Source: Caryophanales bacterium (lineage in GTDB: Bacteria > Bacillota > Bacilli > Bacillales > Amphibacillaceae). Taken from it: 64,000 nucleotides of DNA. This document shows positions 44,422-52,985 of the stretch, in pieces. The notes below the pieces were generated by a model, which ran no database searches, was not told the origin of the DNA, and saw only the letters and a program-made list of their open reading frames with translations. Position 1 is the stretch's first letter; the number at the start of each line of letters is the position of its first letter. The DNA is taken from NCBI GenBank assembly GCA_026168805.1, contig JAPFDS010000070.1, positions 1 to 64,000 of the forward strand, written 5' to 3'. The translations under genes were made by a program, and so were the position numbers.

Positions 44422-45312
44422 TTAATAATCTATTTGAAACGTTTTCTCAATAGTATTCTCTTTCTTACCAATCCCTCGCCTCTTATCAATCAATCCGTCA
44501 TTTAAAAATAAATAGTATTCCCCTGGAGGTAAGCCTTGCGCTTGTAATTCTTCATAAATATCTTCAAATATTTGCTCGTCTGGCTCTTGTTCGCTGTCCT
44601 CCATATAAAATTCAATCGCAATCGTAACCCGATCAGAAGAAACGAGATGCTCATTAAAAAATGTGTTTAATTCATCCGCTGTAATCTGAGGATTTTCCAA
44701 ATATTCATGAAGTGCTTCTTTTAATTCATCACCAAAAGTAGTAATAAAATAGTATGGTGTCATGTACCCATTTCCTTTTACGCCTTCAATCACTGCTTCA
44801 GGGGTTCCAGTTACTGGATATTTTTCAGTCATCTCTGTTAAAAAATTGTCTAACTCCTCAAATCGATCGGAGTTTGCCATTGCATACAGTCCACCTTGAA
44901 TGCCATCTTCCACTTCCCCTTCTTGTGTCCATACATCATCTATTTGAACCTCTTTGTTTGTAAGGTCAACAGGTACAATAGCAAAGGTATAAAAATGAGG
45001 TTCGCCAACAGATTCCACAAAAACAGATACAGCGTCAACTGCACTGACAATATTGTGGACCTCTATTTCAGTTTTATAATTCGTTTTAAAATAATCTTCT
45101 ACAGCAGTAACGACTTCCTCTCGGTGCTCTTCAGCTATTTCTCCCGTCTTTGGATTGGCCCCTCTCAACGTAAAGCCTTCCCCTGTATAATCATTAACCG
45201 GAACGAAATTTTCCGCTTCGTACGTATTTTCATTGTTGGTTGAATCCATATTAAAACAGCCTCCTAGCAACACTATACAAATAGTGATCAAAAGCATATA
45301 TCTATATTTCAT
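44422..45312 (-). CDS. DUF1672 family lipoprotein
   Basis: A 296-residue lipoprotein (lipobox VLLGGC) with the DUF1672 landmarks: FVPVNDYTGEGFTLRG, EVHNIVSAVDAVSVFVESVG, EPHFYTFAIVPVDL, and VWTQEGEVEDGIQGGLYAM. The start at 45312 is preferred because GGGAGTG precedes that ATG and a proper signal peptide (MKYRYMLL) then begins the protein. It is the upstream partner of the SA1320-like gene, so one transcript is likely. Possibly an immunity or receptor partner of the lipase-fold protein. Confidence 0.87.
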   Translation of the reverse strand: MKYRYMLLITICIVLLGGCFNMDSTNNENTYEAENFVPVNDYTGEGFTLRGANPKTGEIAEEHREEVVTAVEDYFKTNYKTEIEVHNIVSAVDAVSVFVESVGEPHFYTFAIVPVDLTNKEVQIDDVWTQEGEVEDGIQGGLYAMANSDRFEELDNFLTEMTEKYPVTGTPEAVIEGVKGNGYMTPYYFITTFGDELKEALHEYLENPQITADELNTFFNEHLVSSDRVTIAIEFYMEDSEQEPDEQIFEDIYEELQAQGLPPGEYYLFLNDGLIDKRRGIGKKENTIEKTFQIDY

Positions 45313-45517
45313 GAGGTCACTCCCAACCGCAATCGCTTGCTCATAAACGTCAACAAAATTCATCGATACTCTTCATTCTATCTGTAACATATCAGTAAGT
45401 AAAAGTATTTTTAACCTTTTGATAATAAACAGTTATAAAGGTGGATTTTTGTTCACGTAAAACACCTGTAATCTTTTAAATGCGTGCTAATGAACTAGTG
45501 CGAACGATTCAAAAAAA

Positions 45518-45540
45518 GACCCCACAGCACAGTGAGGTCT
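45518..45540 (-). terminator. Terminator of pentapeptide-repeat gene
   Basis: AGACCTCA and TGGGGTCT (minus strand) form a stem followed by seven T residues. Confidence 0.8.
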
Positions 45541-45547
45541 AATCTGA

Positions 45548-46195
45548 TTATTCTTTAACAATGAGTCCAAGCATACTCGCAAATCCAATGGCTTGATTGG
45601 GAGTAATTTTACAGCCACGTAATGAATCGATGGAGACCGTTAATCGATCAAATGAGGAGTTGCTTAAATCGATGCCTTTCAGAGAAGTTTGGTTAAAATT
45701 CGCTTCATTCAACGTACATCCGTCAAAGGCTACCTTTTTAAACGTACATTCGTACAAATCCGTTTGTTCCATCATACAATCGGTAAACTGAACATGCTTC
45801 AATTGGCTATAACCAAATGCCGCTAAATTTAAAATACAATTTTCAAAGAGAACATGTTGAAAATGACTATCTGCGAGATGAGCCCCTAACATCTTAGAAC
45901 CTTTACACTCCACTCGATGCATATTTGCACCGGTGAAGTTCGCATTTGACAAGTCACAGTTTTCAAACACAACATCTGTCAACACCATGTTGGTAAACGT
46001 ACAGTTAAGGAATGTAACATCTTTAAACTTAATGTGTGAAAACTCCAATTTATCCATATCCTCTTGGTCAATCGTGCAAGATTCAACCAAACCATTCATC
46101 AAACAATAATCATCCGCTACATACACGTCATGAAAGCGCACCTCAGGCAAATCATTGATCATTCTGGGCTGCATCCGTTTAATTGTATAGGACAT
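45548..46195 (-). CDS. Pentapeptide-repeat protein
   Basis: A 215-residue cytosolic protein made of A(N/D)LXX-type pentapeptide repeats from about 50 to 185, in the looser form with F or L at the central position (FSHIKFKDVTFLNCTFTN, CDLSNANFTGANM, CTLNEANFNQTSLKGIDLSN), interrupted once near 120. This predicts a right-handed quadrilateral beta-helix. Some such proteins mimic DNA and protect gyrase from quinolones, but the dimer helix and loops typical of Qnr are not obvious. Single gene with its own terminator; no clear ribosome binding site change. Confidence 0.88.
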   Translation of the reverse strand: MSYTIKRMQPRMINDLPEVRFHDVYVADDYCLMNGLVESCTIDQEDMDKLEFSHIKFKDVTFLNCTFTNMVLTDVVFENCDLSNANFTGANMHRVECKGSKMLGAHLADSHFQHVLFENCILNLAAFGYSQLKHVQFTDCMMEQTDLYECTFKKVAFDGCTLNEANFNQTSLKGIDLSNSSFDRLTVSIDSLRGCKITPNQAIGFASMLGLIVKE

Positions 46196-46340
46196 ATTTC
46201 ACCAACTTTACCTAATAGTATGTCTTAGTCTACCATACAGTCGATAAAAGATAAGTCTTTCGCACCTTGAAAGCTTTTGCGAACATTGGTAGGTTTATTA
46301 TGAACATAAGGTGTAAGCTGTACAATTTTGTTTTTATGGA

Positions 46341-46841
46341 GTGATTATCATAAAAAGCAAACAAAGAACCATCATCATACTACTTATTTTAATTTTACTC
46401 ACAATCATTGTTGCTCTTGTACTCATCAATCAAAAAATAAGAATTGATAATAAAGAAAAAATTATGTACTTATCCTTGTCACAAGCAGAAAATGCATTTA
46501 ATCTTGATTTACATTTAGAGGAAGATACGCATAAGGGCCTAAGTAAAGTAGATGACTTAAATACATTGCTCGAGCCAACAAATGTCACCAGTGATATTTT
46601 AGCACGATGGAAAATTGTTCATAAAGTTGACCCAGAATACCCTTATCCCAAAGATGAAATTGAAGCAGAAGACTGGATGGGAATGAATGACTTTTTGCAT
46701 GAAGAAGAGAATAAAACTGAAATGACTTATGATGAGAACAATCACATCGATACCGATGTATTAGATTATATTATGTCTAGAACACCATCAGATCACCCTG
46801 TGGTAGAAGAGGCAATGGAACGAATGGAAAATGAAGAATAG
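46341..46841 (+). CDS. Small membrane-anchored acidic protein
   Basis: A 166-residue protein with an N-terminal membrane segment (about 10-29) and an acidic soluble part (SLSQAENAFNLDLHLEEDTHKG, then NHIDTDVLDYIMSRTPSD). No family recognised. The start is uncertain: the only standard candidate is GTG at 46341, but the GGAG expected to serve as its ribosome binding site overlaps that codon. A start about nine bases on would be at an unusual ATA or ATC. Followed by a strong terminator. Confidence 0.65.
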   Translation: MIIIKSKQRTIIILLILILLTIIVALVLINQKIRIDNKEKIMYLSLSQAENAFNLDLHLEEDTHKGLSKVDDLNTLLEPTNVTSDILARWKIVHKVDPEYPYPKDEIEAEDWMGMNDFLHEEENKTEMTYDENNHIDTDVLDYIMSRTPSDHPVVEEAMERMENEE

Positions 46842-46849
46842 TAATATAT

Positions 46850-46886
46850 AAACATGTAAAACGATTGTTTTGCATGTTTATTTTTT
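46850..46886 (+). terminator. Strong rho-independent terminator
   Basis: AAACATGTAAAAC and GTTTTGCATGTTT form a 13-bp stem with one wobble around GATT, followed by ATTTTTT. Confidence 0.88.
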
Positions 46887-46995
46887 AACGGTATATTCTG
46901 TTTATTTTACAAAAACCAAGTACTCAAAAGTAAAAAACTGAATGATTTTTTATGGTATTTTTGAAATGTCATTTTTAGACGACCGTCAAATCCAC

Positions 46996-47024
46996 TTGTA
47001 CATACATTCATACGTCGTTATAAT
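46996..47024 (+). promoter_or_regulatory. Promoter of NERD gene 3
   Basis: TTGTAC (46996-47001), 17-nt spacer and a perfect TATAAT (47019-47024), 22 nt before the start codon, so the leader is very short. Confidence 0.7.
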
Positions 47025-47045
47025 CTCTTTAAAAAGAGGTGGAAT

Positions 47046-47960
47046 ATGTTTACGAAATCAATCAAATCAAACAGACAAAGGATTTTAGAAATTTTAAACA
47101 AAAGAACGAACCTTACAGTGGAACAGCAACGTGCTCTCACCCGACAAACTGCTGGATATCAAGGTGAACAACAGTTTTATAAATTATTAAAGGAACGAAT
47201 AAGTCATCAGCCAATTGCTTTGTATAATTTACATTTAAAAATAAACGGAAGTGAGTGCCAAATCGATTGCTTACTCATCTTTCAAAATGAAGTTATTTTA
47301 TTTGAAGTAAAAAACTACGAAGGTAATTTCTTGATCGAAGAAGAGAAATGGTACACCATAGCAGAACAAGAGATTAGAAACCCGGTACATCAGTTACATC
47401 GTACAGAATTGTTAGTTTCACAGCTGCTAAACAAAAACAATTTCCCTTTGAAAGTAACGTCCTTACTTATCTTTATTAATCCTAATTTTCACCTATATAA
47501 TACACCCCTAGAAACTCCTGCCGTGTTCTATCCACAACTTAATCGTTATATGGAGCAGCTAAAAAATACTCCTTCACGTTTAAACGAAAGCCATCATCGA
47601 TTGGAAAAGCTCCTCACGTCTTCTCATATAACGAATTCAAACTTTGAGTCAATTCCAAAGTATGAGTATTCCTCTCTGAAAAAAGGAGTTATTTGCGCAA
47701 ACTGTAATGGATGGATGAGCGAACACGGGAACAAGAGCATGCGATGCCTTTTGTGCTCAACTATTGAGCCCTTTGAAAAGTCCCTTATGAGAAATGTGAA
47801 AGAGTTTCACACGTTATTCCCAGACAAAAAAATGACAGTACCTCAAATATTTGATTGGACGAATCATGTCATATCCAAATATCGAATTCGTTCGATATTA
47901 AAGAAACATAGCACATGGATCGATGCCGGAAAAGGATCTCATTATGTACTGGAGAAATAG
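47046..47960 (+). CDS. NERD-domain nuclease-like protein 3
   Basis: The 304-residue protein is the most divergent of the three NERD paralogues but keeps all key positions: Glu41 (GEQQ), Asp74 (CQIDCLLI), Glu87/Lys89 (FEVKNYEG), EIRNPVHQLHR, the zinc ribbon (C217/C220, C234/C237), and the C-terminal EFHTLFPDKKMTVPQIFDW segment. AAAGAGGTGGAAT precedes the ATG. The array of family C starts about 50 bp after the stop codon. The C-terminal helical region is a candidate for recognising the array; this is inference. Confidence 0.85.
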   Translation: MFTKSIKSNRQRILEILNKRTNLTVEQQRALTRQTAGYQGEQQFYKLLKERISHQPIALYNLHLKINGSECQIDCLLIFQNEVILFEVKNYEGNFLIEEEKWYTIAEQEIRNPVHQLHRTELLVSQLLNKNNFPLKVTSLLIFINPNFHLYNTPLETPAVFYPQLNRYMEQLKNTPSRLNESHHRLEKLLTSSHITNSNFESIPKYEYSSLKKGVICANCNGWMSEHGNKSMRCLLCSTIEPFEKSLMRNVKEFHTLFPDKKMTVPQIFDWTNHVISKYRIRSILKKHSTWIDAGKGSHYVLEK

Positions 47961-48009
47961 ATTGCGAATGTATGATTGCTTTTAATTTTTGGCTTGGATG
48001 ACGAACTTC

Positions 48010-48386
48010 TTAACGCATTTTGTGGATGCGTTTAATTTTCAGATGGAGGCTACGGAATTTTAAACGCATTTTGCGGTTGCGTCTAATTTTTAGTCAGGGG
48101 CTTCAGGTTTTAAACGCATTTCATGGATGCGTCTAATTTTCAGCAGGGGGCTGCAAATTTTTAAACGCATTTCATGGATGCGTCTAATTTTCAGCAGGGG
48201 GCTGCAAATTTTTAAACGCATTTCGCGGTTGCGTCTAATTTCCAGAGGGAGGCTGCGAATTTTTAAACGCATTTCACGGATGCGTCTAAATTTTAGCTGG
48301 AGACTGCAAATTTTTAAACGCATTACGAGGATGAGTCTAAATTTCAGCTAAAGACTACAAGTTTTCAAACGCATTTCACAGTTGCG
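48010..48386. repeat. Tandem palindromic repeat array, family C (8 units)
   Basis: ACGCAT recurs at 48013, 48064, 48114, 48165, 48216, 48267, 48318 and 48369, a period of 51 bp with one of 50. Each unit has TTTAAACGCA, about 9 nt, then TGCGTCTAA or TGCGTTTAA. The stem arms match the orphan array at 39356-39738, while the linkers between stems differ (here GCAGGGGGCTGCAAA-like). It fills most of 47961-48406. Overlapping open frames on both strands are periodicity artefacts. Confidence 0.93.
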
Positions 48387-48406
48387 GATCAATAAATACC
48401 CACCAA

Positions 48407-48814
48407 CTACATCAAAAACAAATAAATAATAAATCCAGTAATAAATATGATATCGGCGATGGCTAAGTACAATCCAATTCTTGTACTCTTCACCCTTGCA
48501 AGACTACTGTTAAATACAGCATCATACAGACTCATTAAAAATAAGATAATTCCAATAATAAGGACAAATATACTCTCTGTAATGAAAAATGCTAGTAAAT
48601 AAATAATCCATCTGCGGATAAATTCAAAGATCATTTTGATAAACATTAAGAAAATACTGTTTGGATCTAACATAAGTTCTTCATCTGCAGGAAGCTCATC
48701 AAGACCTTTACGGATGTTTTTATAATCTCTTAAGTAGTCAATATTTACCCACAATATAAGAATGCAATAAATAATAATAAAATGGTCGCTGAAGTCATCA
48801 ATCATCTCTTTCAC
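48407..48814 (-). CDS. Small polytopic membrane protein
   Basis: About 135 residues with three to four membrane segments (about 10-26, 55-75, 78-100, 115-135) and a short cytosolic loop with DELPADEELMLDPNSI. No family recognised. I place the start at the GTG at 48814 because GGGGTGATT is then well spaced; the longest frame starts inside that site. It abuts the end of the family C array. A single gene with no clear functional partner. Confidence 0.65.
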   Translation of the reverse strand: MKEMIDDFSDHFIIIYCILILWVNIDYLRDYKNIRKGLDELPADEELMLDPNSIFLMFIKMIFEFIRRWIIYLLAFFITESIFVLIIGIILFLMSLYDAVFNSSLARVKSTRIGLYLAIADIIFITGFIIYLFLM

Positions 48815-48908
48815 AGCAATCACCCCGCTTCTTATTCTTTAAGCTTACTTCAAGCGTAGCATACGCCATTTCATGAGATGTGCATTTAATACTTACTTTA
48901 TAATTAAA

Positions 48909-48954
48909 AATGCATCGTAATGATTCGTTATTGAACAAATCATTACGATGCATT
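48909..48954 (-). terminator. Terminator of YitT-like gene
   Basis: A perfect 17-bp stem (AATGCATCGTAATGATT and its complement) followed on the minus strand by TTTTAATTA. Confidence 0.8.
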
Positions 48955-48966
48955 GCACGCCATTTT

Positions 48967-49842
48967 TTATTGTGTCTGCTGAATATCGTCGATCTTTTTG
49001 CCTTCTTGTCTGAAAAACCCGAAGATGCCAGAAGTTTGGATGATGTTCGTAAATGCATCTGGATCGACTTCTGTTACAATCAACTCTAGGTCATATAATT
49101 CATACCGAGTGAGGACTAAATACAGCATACTTTTCTCTTCTCCAGTATATGCACCCTTCACCGGAATAATCGTAATACCGCGAATCATCTCATTGTGGAT
49201 TGCATGCTGTAGCTCTTCCACTTTGTGCGTCACGATGAGTGCTGTAACTTTCTGATCACTCGTATGGATCGCGTCAATGACCAGCGTCGTCACATACAAA
49301 GCAAGCATCGTGTACAAAGCGTTTTCTGGCTCGTATAAAATACCTGCCATCAAAATGACAACCGCATTCAAGAGTAAAAAGTAAATCCCAATCGGTTTGT
49401 CATTCAGACGAGAGAGGATCATTGCGACGATGTCCATTCCCCCGGTGGAGGCACCATATTTAAGGGACAAACCTACACCAGCTCCGCCAATAACTCCTCC
49501 TGCTGCCGCATTCAACATAATATCATCAGAAAAAGACATCACAGGTAAAATTTCTAGAAATAATGTGGCGAAGATGACGGAAAGAATACTATAAATCGTA
49601 AATCCCTTTCCAACTTTAAACCAACCTAAAATCAACACTGGAATGTTTAGCAGGAATAGTAGAATTCCTGTCGTTACATCTATATGCAGAAAATCTTGGA
49701 ATACACTTGCAATCAGCTGAGCAGCACCAGCGAAACCACTGGCATACACATTTGCTGCGATTAAGAAGAAGTTCAATGACACGGCAATGAGAAATGAACC
49801 AAGAATGACAACTAATATACGCCTTGCTTCGATAAAAAACAT
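48967..49842 (-). CDS. YitT family membrane protein
   Basis: A 291-residue protein with five to six N-terminal membrane segments (about 10-180; the DUF161 region contains FFLIAANVYASGFAGAAQLI and LKYGASTGGMDIVAMIL) and a cytosolic C-terminal DUF2179 domain (about 200-285, with GITIIPVKGAYTGEEKSMLY). The family is widespread in Firmicutes and of uncertain function, possibly transport. The start at 49842 is set by AGAAAGGAAAATGCT upstream. It is monocistronic with a strong terminator. Confidence 0.93.
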   Translation of the reverse strand: MFFIEARRILVVILGSFLIAVSLNFFLIAANVYASGFAGAAQLIASVFQDFLHIDVTTGILLFLLNIPVLILGWFKVGKGFTIYSILSVIFATLFLEILPVMSFSDDIMLNAAAGGVIGGAGVGLSLKYGASTGGMDIVAMILSRLNDKPIGIYFLLLNAVVILMAGILYEPENALYTMLALYVTTLVIDAIHTSDQKVTALIVTHKVEELQHAIHNEMIRGITIIPVKGAYTGEEKSMLYLVLTRYELYDLELIVTEVDPDAFTNIIQTSGIFGFFRQEGKKIDDIQQTQ

Positions 49843-49990
49843 AGCATTTTCCTTTCTGTTTGACTTATTATACTTATATCGTCCAAAGATATGCGCGAAC
49901 AAACAAAGTCTGTATTTCCCTATATAAAACAGTCTATCTAGTTTACCACGTTTGATTAGGCAAGCAAAAATGAAAACTATTCCCCGCAGT

Positions 49991-50022
49991 AAAAACCCTC
50001 CAACCAGATTCGATTGAAGGGT
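49991..50022 (-). terminator. Terminator of subtilase gene
   Basis: On the minus strand CCCTTCAA and TTGGAGGG form an 8-bp stem around 10 nt, followed by TTTTTAC. Confidence 0.8.
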
Positions 50023-50090
50023 ATTACTATATTGTCTTCTTTCTAGTTAGCTACCATGGAAAATAAAAAGGCTTGAGCATGCTGTTAGAG

Positions 50091-52778
50091 TTATTTTTCC
50101 TCTTTACCACCAGCGAACTTCCACTGATCGTCTTCTTTTACATAGTCTAAAATATATACAATGTCATAAGATTCTCCTCCAACATCATGAGGTCCTACGG
50201 TTATCGTCTGTTTAACTTTGAATCTATCATTGTTTTCTTCCAACACATCTATTTTTCCGCTTCCGAAAAATGAGCTAGGAGTGGCTGGCTTCCAAATCAT
50301 CATAAAGGTTTCATGAATAATAAACTCCATACCTTCTTTCGTAGACAAATCTTCCATTCCTGGATACATCAAATCATACATATCCTTATAGAAAGGGCCC
50401 TTGGGATCTATTCCTTTTTTCCATAACTGATCAACATCTTTTTCATCATGATGCTTTTGAAATAGATCGCTTGCAGTTAAACCGTCTAGGGACGTCTGAC
50501 CAAAAGATACATCTAACATAGGCACTTTCAGCCTATTGTAATTTTCCTTCACAATTTCCGGAATACCCTCTTCCCCAAGTACAAACGGAGTAAATAAATG
50601 TTCCACTCGCTTATCATTATACTCCTTATGCAAATCATCTACATCATCTTGCGTCAATGCCTCTTCGGGGTTTGTTACACTTTTATATTTCCCTTCTGGC
50701 TGATTAATTGTTTCATACCCATCAATTAATTCAGGGGATCCGTCATCATTTAATGTGTAATACCCTAGAGATTTAGCGCCATCTGACTGTGAAATTGTTC
50801 CGTCATCATAGATTGATACATTCGTCCGAATTCCATTGACAAAAACCTGAACTGGTTCGCCGTTCTGCAATGTATATATTTCGTGAACCTCTGCTTCCCC
50901 ATCGTCTTGATAAAGACCTAAGATCAATTCCAAATTCCCATTGCCGTTGATGTCTCTTAATTCATAGCCATAATCAAATGAAAGGGGCTTCGGATGGTAA
51001 TGTGCAGGCCCCAAGTCATAATTGTCTAACTGATCCTGATACCAGCGTTCACTAACAGCTTTACGATAGAGTTCGATTAAATCGTGGTATTCGGTCTTAA
51101 AAGCATTCATATTTAACATCGGATAGGATTGTTTTGTATATTCCTCATCAATGATCTTATCGTTATCTTTTACAGTTTCTTCAGCACTATTTACCAAAAG
51201 ATTTTTCACTTCACGTGCTGTCAATCCAGGATTATATGACCAAACAAGTGCAGCTGCTCCAGATACCATAGGTGTCGCAAAGGATGTTCCCTTTACTGGG
51301 ATTTGATCATTTTCACCTATTACATCGGTGTCAACGAGTAAATCACTAGCAGGTGCAACTATATCTATCGCATCACCGTAACTAGCCCATTCTGGCACTT
51401 GGTAACCATGACCATCTGAAGTAGGTTCAGCTCCACCAACAATAATAATATGATTTAATATCTCTTCCAATACTTTTTCATCTAATGATTTATCTTGTAG
51501 TTTATTCGCTTCTTTTAGTGTATCTTCATTTATATTGGTAAAAAAACCTGAATTTATTGACTCTGTTGCAGTTTCAGCAGACGACTCCTCATTTTTGCCT
51601 TCGCAATTTTCAGGTTGATAAAGAGATTTACCATTACCTGCTCCTTGGATAATTAAAAATTCATTGTGTAGATTATTCTCGGACAATAATCTATCTAAAG
51701 CTACTATTAATTGTGCAGAAACTTTATCTTGTGATTTCTTAAGACTTTTCAAGTATCCATTGTATGTTAGATTTCCCGTGTTCCAAAATCCACCAGCCTC
51801 TTCCCATTTTTCTTTAGTATTTGGTGGGAATCCCCATGAATTATTAATGACTTTTACACCTTTATCAATTTCAGATTCAATAATTGAAAAAATATATGGT
51901 TCAGGTACACCATTAACTTTTTCGCCTTCGATAAAGTTGTCAGATTCATTACCAAGAGCTGTAAAATGAACATCTGAAACGTCTGTTGCAACACCACGAA
52001 AGTTATGTGGGTTTTCTTCCTGATCTGCTGCTATAAATTTAGTCACCCATCTTGCATGGCTTTTATAAATACTCTCTTTATCACAATTCTCACTTTCGAA
52101 CGTAGTCCCATTCTTATTAGACACATCTTCCACACTTTGTTGGAGATCTGCATCGTGAATGTCTTTATCTTCTTTTCCTAACCTACCTACTTCTAAGACA
52201 CCCACCTTAACATCTTTAAATAAAGATTCGTGGTCTTCAATATACTCCCAAGCGCCAGGAGCATTAATCGCTTCCGGCCACCAATCAAAGTTTGCTTCAT
52301 CATTTTCCTGAGAACCTTCTGTCGTATCATTTAAATCAGATATAACAGACGGTGTGGATGTTGTGGCAAATTCTACAGCTTCATTTTCCTCAAAAGAATT
52401 TGCAAGTTGATGAAGGTCATTGATAGAACCCTTTTCTACTTGAAACTGTAACATGTTGATGGCTCCATCTAATTTGCCAACTACAGTTCCGTCAACTGTT
52501 TCAGCCAAATCATCGGCTTCCTTATCAGATACTTCTGAACTAAGATAGATGTTTAACATATTTTCGTAATAGTAAATTTCCTCTTCGTCATCATAACCAA
52601 TATCTTCGTTCGAAGGAATAAACACGGAATCTCCATTCGCAAAGGTAATTGTCTTGTTGTCTTCCGCATTCTTTTCTGCAGAATGTTTGCTCAACTTACC
52701 ATTAAAAAGAAAGAACCCTCCAACAACTAGTACAACAGTTAATAAAATAGATAATAATGCAATATGCTTTTTCTTCAT
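50091..52778 (-). CDS. Membrane-anchored subtilase-fold (S8) protein
   Basis: An 895-residue protein with an N-terminal anchor or uncleaved signal (about 5-26), a propeptide-like region (to about 145), a subtilase domain (about 165-545), and a long C-terminal region that includes a calcium-binding-like DINGNGNLELILG at about 645. Ser499 in GTSFATPMVSGAAAL, His241 in KSHARWVTKFIA and oxyanion Asn382 in GAGNG are present. The catalytic Asp position reads VGVLEVG, with Glu196 instead of Asp, and the His motif lacks the usual HGTHVAG. It may be a modified or inactive protease. AGAGGATTTAGGT precedes the ATG. Single gene between two terminators. Confidence 0.85.
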   Translation of the reverse strand: MKKKHIALLSILLTVVLVVGGFFLFNGKLSKHSAEKNAEDNKTITFANGDSVFIPSNEDIGYDDEEEIYYYENMLNIYLSSEVSDKEADDLAETVDGTVVGKLDGAINMLQFQVEKGSINDLHQLANSFEENEAVEFATTSTPSVISDLNDTTEGSQENDEANFDWWPEAINAPGAWEYIEDHESLFKDVKVGVLEVGRLGKEDKDIHDADLQQSVEDVSNKNGTTFESENCDKESIYKSHARWVTKFIAADQEENPHNFRGVATDVSDVHFTALGNESDNFIEGEKVNGVPEPYIFSIIESEIDKGVKVINNSWGFPPNTKEKWEEAGGFWNTGNLTYNGYLKSLKKSQDKVSAQLIVALDRLLSENNLHNEFLIIQGAGNGKSLYQPENCEGKNEESSAETATESINSGFFTNINEDTLKEANKLQDKSLDEKVLEEILNHIIIVGGAEPTSDGHGYQVPEWASYGDAIDIVAPASDLLVDTDVIGENDQIPVKGTSFATPMVSGAAALVWSYNPGLTAREVKNLLVNSAEETVKDNDKIIDEEYTKQSYPMLNMNAFKTEYHDLIELYRKAVSERWYQDQLDNYDLGPAHYHPKPLSFDYGYELRDINGNGNLELILGLYQDDGEAEVHEIYTLQNGEPVQVFVNGIRTNVSIYDDGTISQSDGAKSLGYYTLNDDGSPELIDGYETINQPEGKYKSVTNPEEALTQDDVDDLHKEYNDKRVEHLFTPFVLGEEGIPEIVKENYNRLKVPMLDVSFGQTSLDGLTASDLFQKHHDEKDVDQLWKKGIDPKGPFYKDMYDLMYPGMEDLSTKEGMEFIIHETFMMIWKPATPSSFFGSGKIDVLEENNDRFKVKQTITVGPHDVGGESYDIVYILDYVKEDDQWKFAGGKEEK

Positions 52779-52920
52779 ACCTAAATCCTCTCTATGTATA
52801 AATCTTCTAACTATTTATTACATCGTCCAAATATTGCTGAAATGAAACAAAATTGCCAACACTTTTATGCATGTATAAATACCTACATCCGACTAAAAGT
52901 CACAAAAACTCTCAAAATAA

Positions 52921-52967
52921 AAAGATAGTCCTGAACAAATAGAAATACGTTCAGAACTATCTTTTTT
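52921..52967. terminator. Bidirectional terminator
   Basis: AAAGATAGTCCTGAAC and GTTCAGAACTATCTTT form a 16-bp stem with one mismatch, flanked by A and T runs; it terminates the BCCT gene on the minus strand. Confidence 0.88.
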
Positions 52968-52985
52968 CATTTTTTAATCTACACA

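Noticed and set aside
45548..46195. Qnr-type quinolone resistance protein
   Set aside because: Pentapeptide repeats are loose and the characteristic loops and dimer helix were not identified.
48090..48351. Repetitive open frames on both strands in the family C array
   Set aside because: Both strands are open only because of the 51-bp period; highly basic products without a ribosome binding site.
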